From: an uncultured Lachnospiraceae bacterium
GTDB taxonomy: Bacteria > Bacillota > Clostridia > Lachnospirales > Lachnospiraceae
DNA: 37,621 nucleotides
Direction: 5' to 3'
Assembly (NCBI GenBank): GCA_947591245.1
Contig: CANQCY010000019.1
Span: forward strand, 1-37,621
Below the pieces are notes generated by a model. That model saw nothing but the letters and a program-made list of their open reading frames with translations, did no database searches and was not told the DNA's origin. This document shows positions 15,099 to 26,700 of this stretch, in pieces. Every line of letters starts with the position of its first letter. Within the stretch, counting starts at the first letter, position 1. A program made the translations under genes and the position numbers.

Positions 15099-15809
15099 TC
15101 AGAGAAGCGACGCCCAGTTGAGCATAGCGTCTTGGACGGAATTGTAGTAAGTCTTGCTGATCGGGATTTTCTCGTGGTTTTTTAGTTCGATGCCATAGCG
15201 CCAGATCGACATCACCATCGGGATGGAGACGATATAGCTCCGGTGGCATTGGACGAACTGCTGCTGCGGGAGCTTGGCCATGGCGGAATGGAGCGAGACG
15301 GAGATCTGAAGCACCTCGCCGTCCATCAAGTGGATGGAAAGCTCCTTGTCGTATATATCCAGGTAGAGGACGTCGTTTAGGTGGAAGCTGACGGAGCGGG
15401 ACGGGGAATTTAACATGACCCGCTGGTTTTGGTGGCGCCGCCATGCGCGGAGGAACGCCTCTTTCAGCGCATCGTACTGCACGGGCTTCAAAAGATAGCT
15501 GAGCGGTTCTACCGTATACCCCTCCAGCGCAAAGTCCATCGTAGACGTGATAAAAATAATGGGAAGGGAATTGTTTTGGTTCCGCAGGTCTTTCGCCAGC
15601 TCGATTCCCGTCTGCCCCTCCATAAGGATATCAAGCAGCAGAAGATCCAGCGAAGCGTCGGGGCGGTCAAGGTAAGCCGTAAGCTCCCCGGTATTTTTAA
15701 ATGGGCGGATATGGTATTCAATCTTTAATTCATCCAGTATTTTCTTCATGGTATCCATGATATTTTCCAGGAAAACCGGTTCATCATCACAAATTCCTAT
15801 ATGGTACAT
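15099..15809 (-). CDS. LytTR-family response regulator (AgrA/ComE type)
   Basis: A 236-residue regulator. The receiver domain (residues 1-120) has the acidic pair Asp8-Asp9, phospho-acceptor Asp60 in LLLLDILMEG, and Lys108 in LLKPV. The C-terminal LytTR DNA-binding domain (about 130-232) has the typical pattern FHLNDVLYLDIYDKELSIHL and FVQCHRSYIV. LytTR regulators activate peptide-pheromone, bacteriocin and virulence genes by binding paired direct repeats. It lies 53 bases downstream of the partner kinase on the same strand. The divergent peptide promoter near 17408 is the natural target. Confidence 0.92.
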   Translation of the reverse strand: MYHIGICDDEPVFLENIMDTMKKILDELKIEYHIRPFKNTGELTAYLDRPDASLDLLLLDILMEGQTGIELAKDLRNQNNSLPIIFITSTMDFALEGYTVEPLSYLLKPVQYDALKEAFLRAWRRHQNQRVMLNSPSRSVSFHLNDVLYLDIYDKELSIHLMDGEVLQISVSLHSAMAKLPQQQFVQCHRSYIVSIPMVMSIWRYGIELKNHEKIPISKTYYNSVQDAMLNWASLL

Positions 15810-15862
15810 CTTATTTTACATCCTCCGTAGTCTGTTTAGTGGTAGCCCGTCTCATTTTTGAA

Positions 15863-17236
15863 TTAGCAGAAAACGACGGAATTTTGGGGGTTACAGTTGA
15901 TTTTTTTCGGGGGGGGGGTACATATGTTCGCTGTGGCTATAAATATCCCGTCTTGGATGCGGATGCGGAAAATACCGTTGTATTTTTCGGCGATCCGCTT
16001 CATGATCGAGATGCCGTAGCCGTGCGAGTAAGCGTCCGACTTGCTCGTATCAAATCCATTTTCCGTCGGGGAGAGCCGCGCGGGGTCGTAGGGATTCTCG
16101 CAGGAAAAAAACAGGAAATTCCCGGTCTGCCGGATGGTCAGCGAAACCCGGCGCAGCTCCGGGGGGAGATGCGAATTGGCTTCTAGGGCGTTATCCAGAA
16201 GGTTGGATAAAAACTGGCACAGATCCAGGTCTTCAATCATAAGCGACGTGGATACGGAAATCGCATATTCCGACGAGGTCTGCGAGGCGGCAAACCGTTT
16301 TTCATACTCGGAGAGCATGGCGTTCAGCAGGATGTGCGGCGTATAGGTATAGGCGGTGGAGCGGGCGGTCGCCTGGGAAATCTTTTCCAGATAAGATTCG
16401 GCTCCGGCATAGTCTTGGTTGGACAAAAGGATGTGGAGGGCCGTGATGTGGTGATGGAACTCGTGCCGTGCCTCGCGGTCTTTTTCCGCGGCCGCGGCGG
16501 CAAATTTATAATTTTCGACAGCGGTTTCCAGGGAAATCCGCTCGGAGGCCAGGCGCTGAATCCGGTTTAAGATGCTCAGGATGATGTAATACAGGACGAA
16601 CATCGTAAACTCGATGGCCTTGGTAAAAAGGTTCAGGACCTGGTGGTCGGATATACCCATATTTTTCGGGATTTCATCAAAGAGCAGAAGCCCTAGGAAA
16701 AACAAAAACGGCATCAGGGCGACCCGCATCCAGATGTCCGTACTGATCTGGCTCTGAAACGCATGCCTGGCACGCCTTAGCAGGCCTTGCATAGGATAGA
16801 AAAGGAGGGCGTTGAGCAGCACATGGAACGCTAAATACGGCGTGTCGTACAGGTAGGCGCCGCCAAACATGCTGCCCAAAAAAGAGACGGATTCCGTGAG
16901 GAGGAAACCATAATTCAGGATCAGGGCGAAGATAAAAAATTTGTGCACGCCCAGTGCGTCGATGCCAAACAGGTATACGGCCAGCAGAAAAATGACTGAC
17001 AGCAAAAACAGCAGGGTGAGCGCCGTGCGGTAGCCGTTTCTCATGTCCGGCTGGTATTTCGCGGCGTAAATATAGGCGAACAGGGACGCCATGACCGCGA
17101 GGACGGCGCCCATGGCGGCGAGGACGTTCTTTTTTTTATAGCGGAACTCATTGTAAAAAGGATAAATGCAGAAAAACGTACAGGGGAGAAGCTGCAGCAG
17201 ATATCCGAAAAAACCGTGCAAAACATAAGAAAACAT
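15863..17236 (-). CDS. AgrC/ComD-like sensor histidine kinase (GHKL)
   Basis: A 457-residue kinase starting at ATG 17236 after GGAGG. The N-terminal half has about six hydrophobic segments and no large extracellular loop, as in peptide-pheromone receptors of the AgrC/ComD/BlpH type. The phospho-acceptor region is EARHEFHHH with His258. Asn residues of the N box lie in FLSNLLDNALEA, and the G box is HGYGISIM. It should phosphorylate the LytTR regulator encoded downstream. The last 17 or so residues come after a run of ten C on the coding strand (G10 on the plus strand, 15909-15918), so the exact C-terminus could vary by slippage or sequencing error. The kinase domain itself is unaffected. Confidence 0.9.
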   Translation of the reverse strand: MFSYVLHGFFGYLLQLLPCTFFCIYPFYNEFRYKKKNVLAAMGAVLAVMASLFAYIYAAKYQPDMRNGYRTALTLLFLLSVIFLLAVYLFGIDALGVHKFFIFALILNYGFLLTESVSFLGSMFGGAYLYDTPYLAFHVLLNALLFYPMQGLLRRARHAFQSQISTDIWMRVALMPFLFFLGLLLFDEIPKNMGISDHQVLNLFTKAIEFTMFVLYYIILSILNRIQRLASERISLETAVENYKFAAAAAEKDREARHEFHHHITALHILLSNQDYAGAESYLEKISQATARSTAYTYTPHILLNAMLSEYEKRFAASQTSSEYAISVSTSLMIEDLDLCQFLSNLLDNALEANSHLPPELRRVSLTIRQTGNFLFFSCENPYDPARLSPTENGFDTSKSDAYSHGYGISIMKRIAEKYNGIFRIRIQDGIFIATANICTPPPKKINCNPQNSVVFC

Positions 17237-17297
17237 AGGGCAGCCGCCTCCTTCCGACATTTTTTTGGGGTTCCGTCCTTTGCCTCAGGCCATGCCC

Positions 17298-17312
17298 CCG
17301 GACGCCGTCCGG
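17298..17312. promoter_or_regulatory. Palindrome CCGGACGCCGTCCGG upstream of the kinase gene
   Basis: A 15-base near-perfect palindrome lies 62 bases ahead of the kinase start. It could be an operator or a 5' leader hairpin; no factor can be assigned. Confidence 0.3.
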
Positions 17313-17373
17313 AAGCTTATCTTTGTCCATCATACCGCTGTGCGGGCGCCGTTGTCAACGGATAAAAATTCCA

Positions 17374-17403
17374 TTTGCGCCCTTTGGGGGTATTTCGCGC
17401 AAA
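17374..17403. promoter_or_regulatory. Inverted repeat TTTGCGC-N16-GCGCAAA upstream of the peptide gene
   Basis: The two 7-base arms (17374-17380 and 17397-17403) are perfect reverse complements. They end 4 bases before a TTGAAA -35-like sequence at 17408. A further CCGTTG-T-CAACGG palindrome lies at 17349-17361. The position fits an activator site, for example for the divergent regulator, although LytTR sites are more often direct repeats. Confidence 0.4.
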
Positions 17404-17491
17404 ACGCTTGAAAATCAAAAAATGTAGTATTATTTTTAGTTCAGAAGTCTTTATTTATATCATATTCTTGAAGCAGAAGGAGGGAAACACA

Positions 17492-17656
17492 ATGGGCAAA
17501 AAAGAAGAAAATGCAAAGAATCCGGAAGTACAGAATCCGGAGGCAGAGGAGCTGAGCATGGACGACCTGGACCAGGTGTCAGGCGGGGCAGGGCTCCGGA
17601 ATGTGAAAAAAGTCAAGACGACGGAGATTTCCAGCGACACGATCCGGAAAATCTGA
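17492..17656 (+). CDS. Gly-Gly leader peptide (pheromone or bacteriocin-like precursor)
   Basis: A 54-residue peptide starting at ATG 17492 after AGAAGGAGGGA; upstream in-frame starts lack this site. The acidic N-terminal part ends in LSMDDLDQVSGG, the classic double-glycine leader (hydrophobic and acidic spacing, Gly31-Gly32) cut by C39 peptidase exporters. The predicted mature part is 22 residues, begins AGLRNVKK and has net charge about +4. It has no cysteine, so lanthipeptide or disulfide bacteriocin chemistry is unlikely. Size and charge resemble ComC/BlpC-type inducing peptides. Matching parts are close: an AgrC/LytTR pair is divergent and a C39 exporter is encoded at 29009. It is followed after 48 bases by the giant surface protein gene, probably in one transcript. 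Confidence 0.82.
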   Translation: MGKKEENAKNPEVQNPEAEELSMDDLDQVSGGAGLRNVKKVKTTEISSDTIRKI

Positions 17657-17704
17657 TTCGCCGGGAAAATTCGCCGTTAGGGCAGAGAAGGAGGAACGTA
17701 CAGT

Positions 17705-20700
17705 ATGCAGATTAGGAAAATGCGGAAACGCGTGATGGCAGCAGTGCTGGCGGCGGCGATGCTGATGAGTGGGAACATTCAGGCAGCTGCCGAGACGGTC
17801 AGCCAGGAAAAAGCTGCAGAGCGGCAGAAAGAAGCCGCTTTACAGGAAAAGCTGAAAGAGACGATCCGCGACAGCGACGCGATGGCGGCGCAGTACCCAA
17901 ACGGGCTTTTCAATTTCCTCGGGACGCAGTATGAGACGAAAGAGGGAAAAGAATACATCGAGATCGCCGTCATCCGCCAGGGAGGCACGCAGGGCGAGGC
18001 AAGCGTCCGCTTCCGGGCAGTCGACATTACGGCCTCGTATGGGGACGACTACGAGATCTACACATCAAAGAACAAGCGAAGCGGTGAGAAAATCGCAAAA
18101 GGGGAAGACGCCGCCCCGCTGATTCAGAACGCATACGATGAGGAGACGGATTTAAGCGCAGCAGATCCGGAAAAGGTCGTCGAGCAGGCAGTAGAAAAAG
18201 AGAGCGAAAAAACAGAGCAGAAAGCAGAGCGTAAAGCTCAGAAAAATGCGAAAAATGCTCAGAAGAAAGAGGATGGCGAAGAGTCAGGGATCTCCGGCGG
18301 GCTGGCCGGGAGCACGGTGCAGACGGCGGAAGAGAGTGCCGGGACCGTCGAGCCCCAGGAAGCCATCGAAGAGGTGAGCGCAAGCGGGCTGAAAGCGGCC
18401 AAGAGCGCCGCATCCGGCGCTGAGTCCGACCGAAAGGACTGGCGCGCCGTAGCAGCCGGCAGCGAACAGGAGAAAGAGGCCAGGGAGCAGTACGACGCAT
18501 TCCTTTCCAAAGCGGGCGGAAGCGAGACAGAGCTTACGTTCGAGGATGGGGAGTACATCAAGTATCTGTACCTCTTCCCGAAAGACGACAAAGACGCAGA
18601 GGCAGAAGAGCAGCTCATTATGGCGCTCCTCCAGAAGGACGGGAATCCGGAAGTAGGCGGCTCGTACTCTGCTTACGTCAACATCAAGGACAACGACGGC
18701 AAGGAAAAGACGAAGTATGAGTTTGCCGATTCGGAAGTGACCGCCGACAAGGATAAGGTCAGCGTCACGATCCGGCGCACGTCCGGCACGGGCTACAACG
18801 ACAGCGTCTATGTGGGGACGGCGGAAGGCACGGCAAATGCGGGCGCCGACTACAAAGCCGGTTTAAAGACGCTGAATTTCTTTGCGGGGCAGACGGAGCA
18901 GAAAGTCACGATAGACATTCTGGACAATGAGTACCGCGAGAAAGACCGCGACTTCTATCTGATCCTCTCGATTGACGGGGAGAAGTATGAGGACGCCAGA
19001 TGCCATGTGACCATCAAGGGCAATGGCAAGGGGACGATGAAGGCCCAGGCGACGGCAAACGACGCCGAGAAGATTACGCCGAACGGCTCCGACAATGGAA
19101 CCGTGGGCACATGGAAAATCATGGCGTCCGACTTCGTGAGCCGGGATAACTACAGCAGGTCTGGCGATACGCTGAGCGTAGACCATACCGGCAACACGAA
19201 GGGCACCTGGGTAGGCAATAACTTTACTACATACGGCGTAAACAGCATCACTTTCCAGGTGAAAAACGAAGGAAAGGGAAAGACCACGACGTGGAAGGAG
19301 CAGAAGTCCAAAATCAACCTGAGGTGGAAATACCGCTGGAAATTCCGCGAGTACTGGACGGAGACGCATACTTCCCACGAGGATAATTTTTCCTTTACCT
19401 TTGCGAGGAGTACCTATAGCGGTCCGATCTCGAGCTGGAGCAGCAAAATAATCGGCTGGACCCCATCGAGATGGTCGGGCGGCATCAACATGGATTCGAA
19501 AGCAAACAGCGGAAACAATGCGAAGCCGAGCATAAAAAATATCGTGCTGAATCTGCAGCCGTATACGTACCGCATCATGGGACCAAGCCAGAAATTTTAC
19601 GCTACGACGTACACGCTTGCAAACGATAAGGCGGACACGCTGACAGCCGGCGACAAGAAGGACATCACGCCTTCGCTCGAGCTGGAAAGCCTCGGGTCGC
19701 GCGTAAAAAATACAAAGAGCACAAATAGGCTGTACCGTTCCGATGCGCTGACATTCAAGCTGAACAACTGGGACAGCAGCGCGCTGACCTTCAACGGCAT
19801 CGAGGCTTCTGCGGACGGGACTACTTGGACAAAAGTCAGCGGCAACCTGAACCTGGTTATGAATGCCGACTTCTTCAAGAAGCTGCACCTTGACGCAGCG
19901 AATGTGGCCGGCTATCCTTTGTACACCAATATCATATTCCGCCCGTCGTTCAGCTACAAGAACGCGAAGGTAAAATTCACGCTGGAAAATGAGAACAAGG
20001 GGACGTACACGAACCTGAGCAAGAACTTCACTACAGGCGGGAACCCGCAGCTGCACGTAGGGGACACCATTAAGAATATCCAGGGTAAATCCGCAAATGC
20101 AGCGGCTTATCAGCCGAGCTTCGCCGCAAAGCAGGGGGCCAGTGAGTCGGCCGCTTCCAAGTCGGCGTACAAGTCGGCGGGAACCGGCGCGCTGACATTG
20201 GATTCTTCAAACAGCCAGGGCGCGGTGGCAGTGCTGAAAATACCGGACCTCTATACGGAGGTGCAGCTGGCATATGCAAATCCGAGCGTAACCGTACAGG
20301 CGGACCCGAATACGTACCGCAACACAATCGCCAACGAGGTGATTTCCGTAGACGGGACGGAGTACAAATGCGACGATGCAGACCAGCTGAATAAGCTGCA
20401 TGAGGTGATGGCGAAGAAATACGCGGACGATACGGACGCGAAGATCAAGCTGACCTTTGAATATAACCACAATCCAGATTATATGAACGGCAAAGTGACG
20501 AGCGACCCGGTATTCGGGACGCCGAAGTCGGCTGTGCTGAATATTTACCAGGACAACGGAACGCCGTCAAAGACCTATACGGAGGAGCCATCCGTCACAA
20601 AGAGGGATGGGAAGGACGTTTACAGCTTCACGTATGAGGGCAATTGGAAAGAGATGGGATTCGTGGCAGGCAGTACGGCCACGGTGACAGTCAACGGGCA

Positions 20701-23700
20701 GAACGGCATGACGAGCCAGGAGACGGAGATCGATTTCCTTGACCAGTCGGCGTCATATATCATGGCGGTGGACCCGAACGGCGACGTCATGAAGGACAAA
20801 GACGGGAACCAGGCCGGTTCGGTTCGGACCAAGCTTGCATTCCTCAACATGAATCCGCTGGTGAACTACAACTACATCGCGTTTACATCCCCGAATTTTG
20901 TCGGCCAGTGGGCGGATTATTCGCTGGATGTGAACAACGACGGAAATATTTCCAATTCAAAGGATGACAACGAGGTGGCGGCTGCCCAGAAACGGCTGGA
21001 AGAGCTCGGGCAGGATGCGGGCCTTGCAAATCAGAACCAGGAAGTTTATATCGGCAATAATTTCGTATATCAGCCGAGCCTGTACGCGCAGAGCAAGATT
21101 TATTATGATCTGATCAAGCGCAATACGTCCACGGGGAACAACCGCGTCGGCCTGAGCCTGACGGAGCGCAAGGCGACGGTGCTTTCGCCCGGCGTGTACA
21201 AAGAGACGCCGCTCCTTGGCGCAGTCGTGACGATGCCCGGAGGCGATTTGGCGGAAGAAGGCGAAAATGGCAATTATTACGATATCGGCTCGTATGAGAA
21301 GGGCCGGAACTACTTGGCGGACGTAACGTACCAGGGCATCCATTTCCAGGCGAGGTGCGTCGGGACCAGGACGATCAGCCAGGAGATCAATACGTCGGAT
21401 ATCATGTACCCGATTGACTTCAACGTCAAACAGGATGGAAAGGATATCGGCGTAAAATCCAATGGAAATACGCCTTATGTAGACGTCGAGGATAAGGCGG
21501 GGTCAAACCACACCTTTACGTTCGGCTTCCGGTCCTCCGTCGGGATCAAGCCGAATAAGGCAAAAGTGACGCTCTACGATAAAGATAAGCGCGTGCTTTA
21601 TACAGAGACGCTTACGCGGAAGGATGTAAATACTCCGTTCGAGGTGAGCATCGACCTGGCTAAGGCGGGCGTGAAGTCCGGAACGAACATGACGATCCAG
21701 GGAATTTACAATGACGGAACGACGGATCAGGTATATCCGGAAGTAGATACCGGAATTATTTTTTCAAGGAAACTGACGGCGCTGAGCGTGGCGACGAGCT
21801 TCAAGAGCCCGTTCAATAAGACGCTGAAAATGTTTAACAAGATTGGAACCCAGTTCGACCTTCCTCTGGACTATGACCTTGGGTCCCTTGGAACCAAGCC
21901 GGTGACATACCGCGACGACGACGGCGCCCTTCACAAGGTGATACAGATCGCATTTGGTTACAATACGGAAGTCAAGGAAGAGCTCGAGAGAATCCAGACA
22001 GAGGAGATGGCGGAGAATAAAGGAAACGCCATGTCCGGCCGGACCGCTGTGACGAAATATATCGACAACATCATGGAAGGCGGCGTGATCGGCGACGAGG
22101 ATGACGAAGAGGAAGAAGGAGAAGAAGGGGAAGAAAGCCCAGGCAGCGGAAGCGGCCCAGGCAGCGGAAGCGGCTCAGGCAGCGGCAGCGCAGGCAAGGC
22201 AGACAACATAGACCAGGCAAAGCAGAATGCGCAGAATGCCCAGGATCCGAATGCGGCGCAGTCCGACAACATGGGAAATACGACATTTGACTTCGGATTC
22301 AGCGTGGCAGTCATCCTGACCGTTGAGACGGGGCCGGATACCGACCCGGATACGAGCGGCGCGAACTTCTTCGATTCCCTGATGCTTGTGGCAGCCGGAG
22401 AGGCGAGGGTTGAAAGCTCGTTCGTCTACACGACGCCAATCGGCATCGACATAATCGTCGAAGTGAAAGCGGGAGGAAACGCCGTAGCGGCATTTGCAGC
22501 CGGTTCATCCACGAAAAACCCGTACGGCGACGTATTCAACCTGAATAAAGACGGCGACGAAAAAGCGTTTACCCTGACAAAAGACGATTTTGACATATAT
22601 ACCAAATTCCTTCTGGCTCCGACCCTTACCCTGGGAGCGGGCGTCGGGCTCGGCGGCGGAAAGATTTTCAAAGTAGTGGTATCCGGTACGGCGGACTTTG
22701 ACTTCAAATTCACCGCGCCAATCATCGGGACAGATACGGTTTCACAGGGAAGCGGCGAGGTGACGCTTGGCGCGGATCTGGAACTGAAGATTCTGTTCAT
22801 CAAGAAAAAGTGGAACCTGTACAAATCGGAAACGATGGATCTCTTCAGCTACGGCGCACAGGGAATCGACGAGATGCTTTCCGATTTCCAGGAAAATTAC
22901 CTGTACGACGCAATCAAGGCGGAGGATCTGGAGACGGTATCCAGGGATTACCTGAAGAACCGGAGCGAGTGGCAGCCGTATGATATTTCGGCCCAGAAGG
23001 TAGAAGCGGGTGCGGAAAAGATACTGCAAGAGGGCGTTTATCCATATCCGGATGCGAAGATTCTGGATCTGTCAGACGGAAAGATACTGGCGGTATTTTT
23101 GGATGACCCGGGCACAGACAAGGGCTATGATACGGCAAATAACTCCGTAGTTATGTACAGCTACTCGTCAGACGAAGGCGCGACATGGTCGGAGCCGGCG
23201 ATCATTGACGATGACAAGACAAGGGACGAAGCGCCTTATGTATATCAGGTGACGGATGAGAAAGCCCTGGTCGTATGGTCGGACGCTTCGGAGGCGCTGA
23301 AGGAAGTAGATAGCGGCGAGGCATTGAAAGGAAACCTGGGCAAGATGGACATCACCGGCGCTTGGTTTGACTGCCAGGCTGGGAAGATGGGAGACGGCTT
23401 CCAGATCGCCCAGACGAAGACGAGTTTTGAAGACGGCTCGGAGCGCACGGATTACTACGACGCTGCGCCGATGATCAGCTATGACGAAGAGACAAAACGC
23501 CTGATGGTATATTATACGGCGAGCGATTATGAGGGCAGCGAGGTGACGGACGGCACGGGCAGCACGGAAGGAACAGGCAGCGAAAGCGATCTGGAAGATC
23601 CGGAGCAGGCAAAAGAAGCCGTGACGTACGGAGACATCATCAATGGTTATAGCGTGACGGCGTTTACCACAGCAGAGATGGATGCAGACGGGGAGTTTGG

Positions 23701-26700
23701 CTCCTTTGAGGCTCCGGAGTTTGTAGACCTGAGCATTCCGTCCATCAAGGAGGAAAGCGGTTCAGAGGGCTCCGGCATGATCGACCCGAAAGTGATCGAC
23801 GGGGATGTAATCAGTTACAACGGCCTGTCGCTCCACGCTTACACGATCGATGAAGACCAGAGCGACAAGACGCTTGGCGACCGCGAGCTGTTCATGCAGA
23901 TTTACAACTACTCAGGCAATGAAGGCAAGGGCGAGTTCCATTATCCGATCCAGATCACGAGCGACGGCGCCGAGGACGCCAATCCTCAGTTCGTCCGCTG
24001 CCGGAACATGACTTACCTGTACTGGATCAGCGGAGGCGATGTGAAGTATATCAATATCACGTCTCTGGTGAAAGAGATGCAGGCGGGCGACCTGACGCCG
24101 GATGATACGGAGCACGACGGGTTCCTGAGGCTGAAGACAGTCACGGATGAAGAGAATGAACAGTCCGGCATCTATTATGTAGAAGGCGACCCGTCTTATA
24201 CGGCTATCGCCCACAAGGTCGAGAAGGATGAAAATGGAGAGGTCACGGCGGAACAGCCGATCACCGATTATGACATCCAGTCCAATGGCAAGACGATGTA
24301 TATGCTCTGGACAGATCTTGTGACAGAGACGAAAGACCCGAATAAATCGGGTGCGGAAAATGTGATTAAGGAGACTCAGGTATTCGGCGCTTACTGCGAG
24401 CCGGCGATGGAGCTGGAGGAGACGGAAGAGCCGTACGCCTTTGAGGACAGCGATTATATCACATACCAGTTCGCAGACGGAAAAGACAAGACGACATATC
24501 CGGAATCCTATACGATTACGAAGCTTCCAGAAGATACAGAACTGACGGAAGCGGAAAAAGCGGAGCTGGAAGAGAAAGTCGGACAGAAGACAACGATTGA
24601 CTACACGGCCGAAGCGGACTTAAACGGAGAGACCGGCAAAGTAAAAGCGGGCGACCCGGCAGTCCGGAAAGTACAGAAGATCAAGACGGACGGCGGCAGC
24701 GGCTGGTCCGATCCGATTCAGATCACGAGGGAGACAGGAAACGAGTACAACTACGACGACCTGACATTCCGCGTAACAGACCAAAATGTTGTTCAGGCGA
24801 TGTTCTCCCGCGGGCCGCAGGTTCTGAACGAGGACGGCGCATTCGAGGTAGATGAAGCCAACCGCATGCTGGCTGTTCAGAATTTCACGATCACGAGCAC
24901 GCTGGAGAAGGGCGACATGACCTACCGAAGGATCAGCGGCGAGGAAGAAGGCGCTGAAGCCGGGGCAGAGGACGCAGCGGAGAAGAGCGGCGAGACATAC
25001 TGCTATCCGGGAGATACGGCAGAGTTTTCCGTCAGCCTGACAAACGATGGATTTAAGCCATTAGAGGATATCCAGTACCGCACGTACATGACGAAAGGCG
25101 GCGAGGAAGTAGAAGGGTCTGCTTCCGAGTGGCAGCCGGTAGCGCCGGATGTCTACCAGGAGGCAGTGCAGACGCTGGATGTATACACAGACGACGCAGA
25201 GGCAAATACGCCGGCGGCAGGCAATGTCGAGAAGGGCAATGAGGTTGAGGTCAACCGCCTTCTGGGAGGAAAGACCGTCACCTTGTCCGGAAGGGCAGCG
25301 CTTGGCGATGAAATCGAGGGAACCGTCTTTGTCATCGAACTGAAGACAAAGGAAGGCGGCGAGGATAAGATCGAGAAGATCGAAAAAGCCCTCGTAGTAG
25401 AGCCGAATGTTACGGTTTCCGCCGGACAGACAGAGCTGCTGGATGAGAACACGGCGAGCGTTGTCGTAAATGTGGCCAACTCAGGCAACAAAGAGTACAC
25501 AGGCGACGTCAAGCTGCTTAACGGCGATAAAGAGCTGGCAGTGAAGAAGGATGTGACAGCTGCGCCGGGCGAGAGCGTTGACTACGTATTGGAAGCAGAC
25601 ATAAGCGGATGCAAATTCGGCGACGTCACAACGAATGCAGACGGCAGCAAGCAAGACGCCCTGTCCTTGGATCTGGTTTATGGAAATGCGGACGGGAAAG
25701 TCGAGAATAAGGCGGAAGTAGTGAGAAAGACGTCCACCGAAGGCGGTTACGCAACGGATGCGATCCGCTCAATCGACATCGGCGCTTCGGATGCGGAAGA
25801 TGCAGAAGCAACGCCGGAGAAGGTCGGAAGCGAATATGAGGTTCCGGCAAACAAACCGGTATCCTTGAAGAGCCTGTTTGACATCGACGAGAACAGCGAG
25901 GCAGCGAAGAAACTGGCAGCGAGCGGATACACGGCAGACGCCCAGATGATTACCGAGTGGACGTCATCGGATCCGGATGTCGCATTTGTAAGCGGCAACG
26001 GCTTGCTGGTTCCGATGAAAGAAGGAACGGCGGAGATTCAGGCAGTCGTCTATCCGGGACAGCGCGACCAGATCAGCGACGCGGCGGAGCAGAGCTCCAA
26101 TTCGGCGGGCGGTTATGTAACGTCGAACGGACGGTACCGTGTTCCGGAAAGCCTCATCACGACGAAGAGCGTGAAAGTGAAGGTAGGGGCGCCGGAAGAA
26201 GAGGATCCGTCTCCGACAGTGACGCCGACCGACAATCCGAGCCAGACGCCGGGAAGCACAGCAGCGCCGGGAGGAGACGTGCCAGGCAGTTCGACAGCGC
26301 CGGGAAGTACAGCAGCGCCGTCAGCCGTTCCGGGCTCAGCCGCTCCGGCAAGCACGGCAGCGCCGGGCACAGAGGCGTCAAAGAAAACCGTGACCAAAGG
26401 CGGAGTCAAGTATGAGGTGAAGAAATCCGCGGGAGGCGTCGTCGTGACAGGCGCGTCAAAGAAGACGCTGAAGAAGGTTGTAATTCCTGCTACCGTAAAG
26501 ATCGGCGGCAAGAAATACAAGGTAACAGAAATCAAGGCAAATGCGTTTAAGAACCAGAAGAACCTGAAGAACGTCATCATTGGGAAAAATGTGACGAAGA
26601 TCGGCGCAAAGGCATTCTACAATGACAAGAAGCTGGCAAGTATCCGCTTCAAGGGCAAGAAGGCGCCGTCAATCGGCAAAAAGGCGTTTGCCGGAATCGC

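Noticed and set aside
15082-15444. 120-residue minus-strand frame overlapping the LytTR gene
   Set aside because: The LytTR domain in the other frame is conserved to the end; this frame is Pro/Arg-rich and without recognisable motifs.
18863-20056. 397-residue open frame on the minus strand inside the giant gene
   Set aside because: It is the reverse of a strong coding region with signal peptide and domains, has no ribosome binding site, and its composition is that of an antisense frame.
22081-22200. Gly-Ser/Asp-Glu repeat as a separate repeat element
   Set aside because: It is a flexible linker inside the giant protein's reading frame, not a DNA repeat family.
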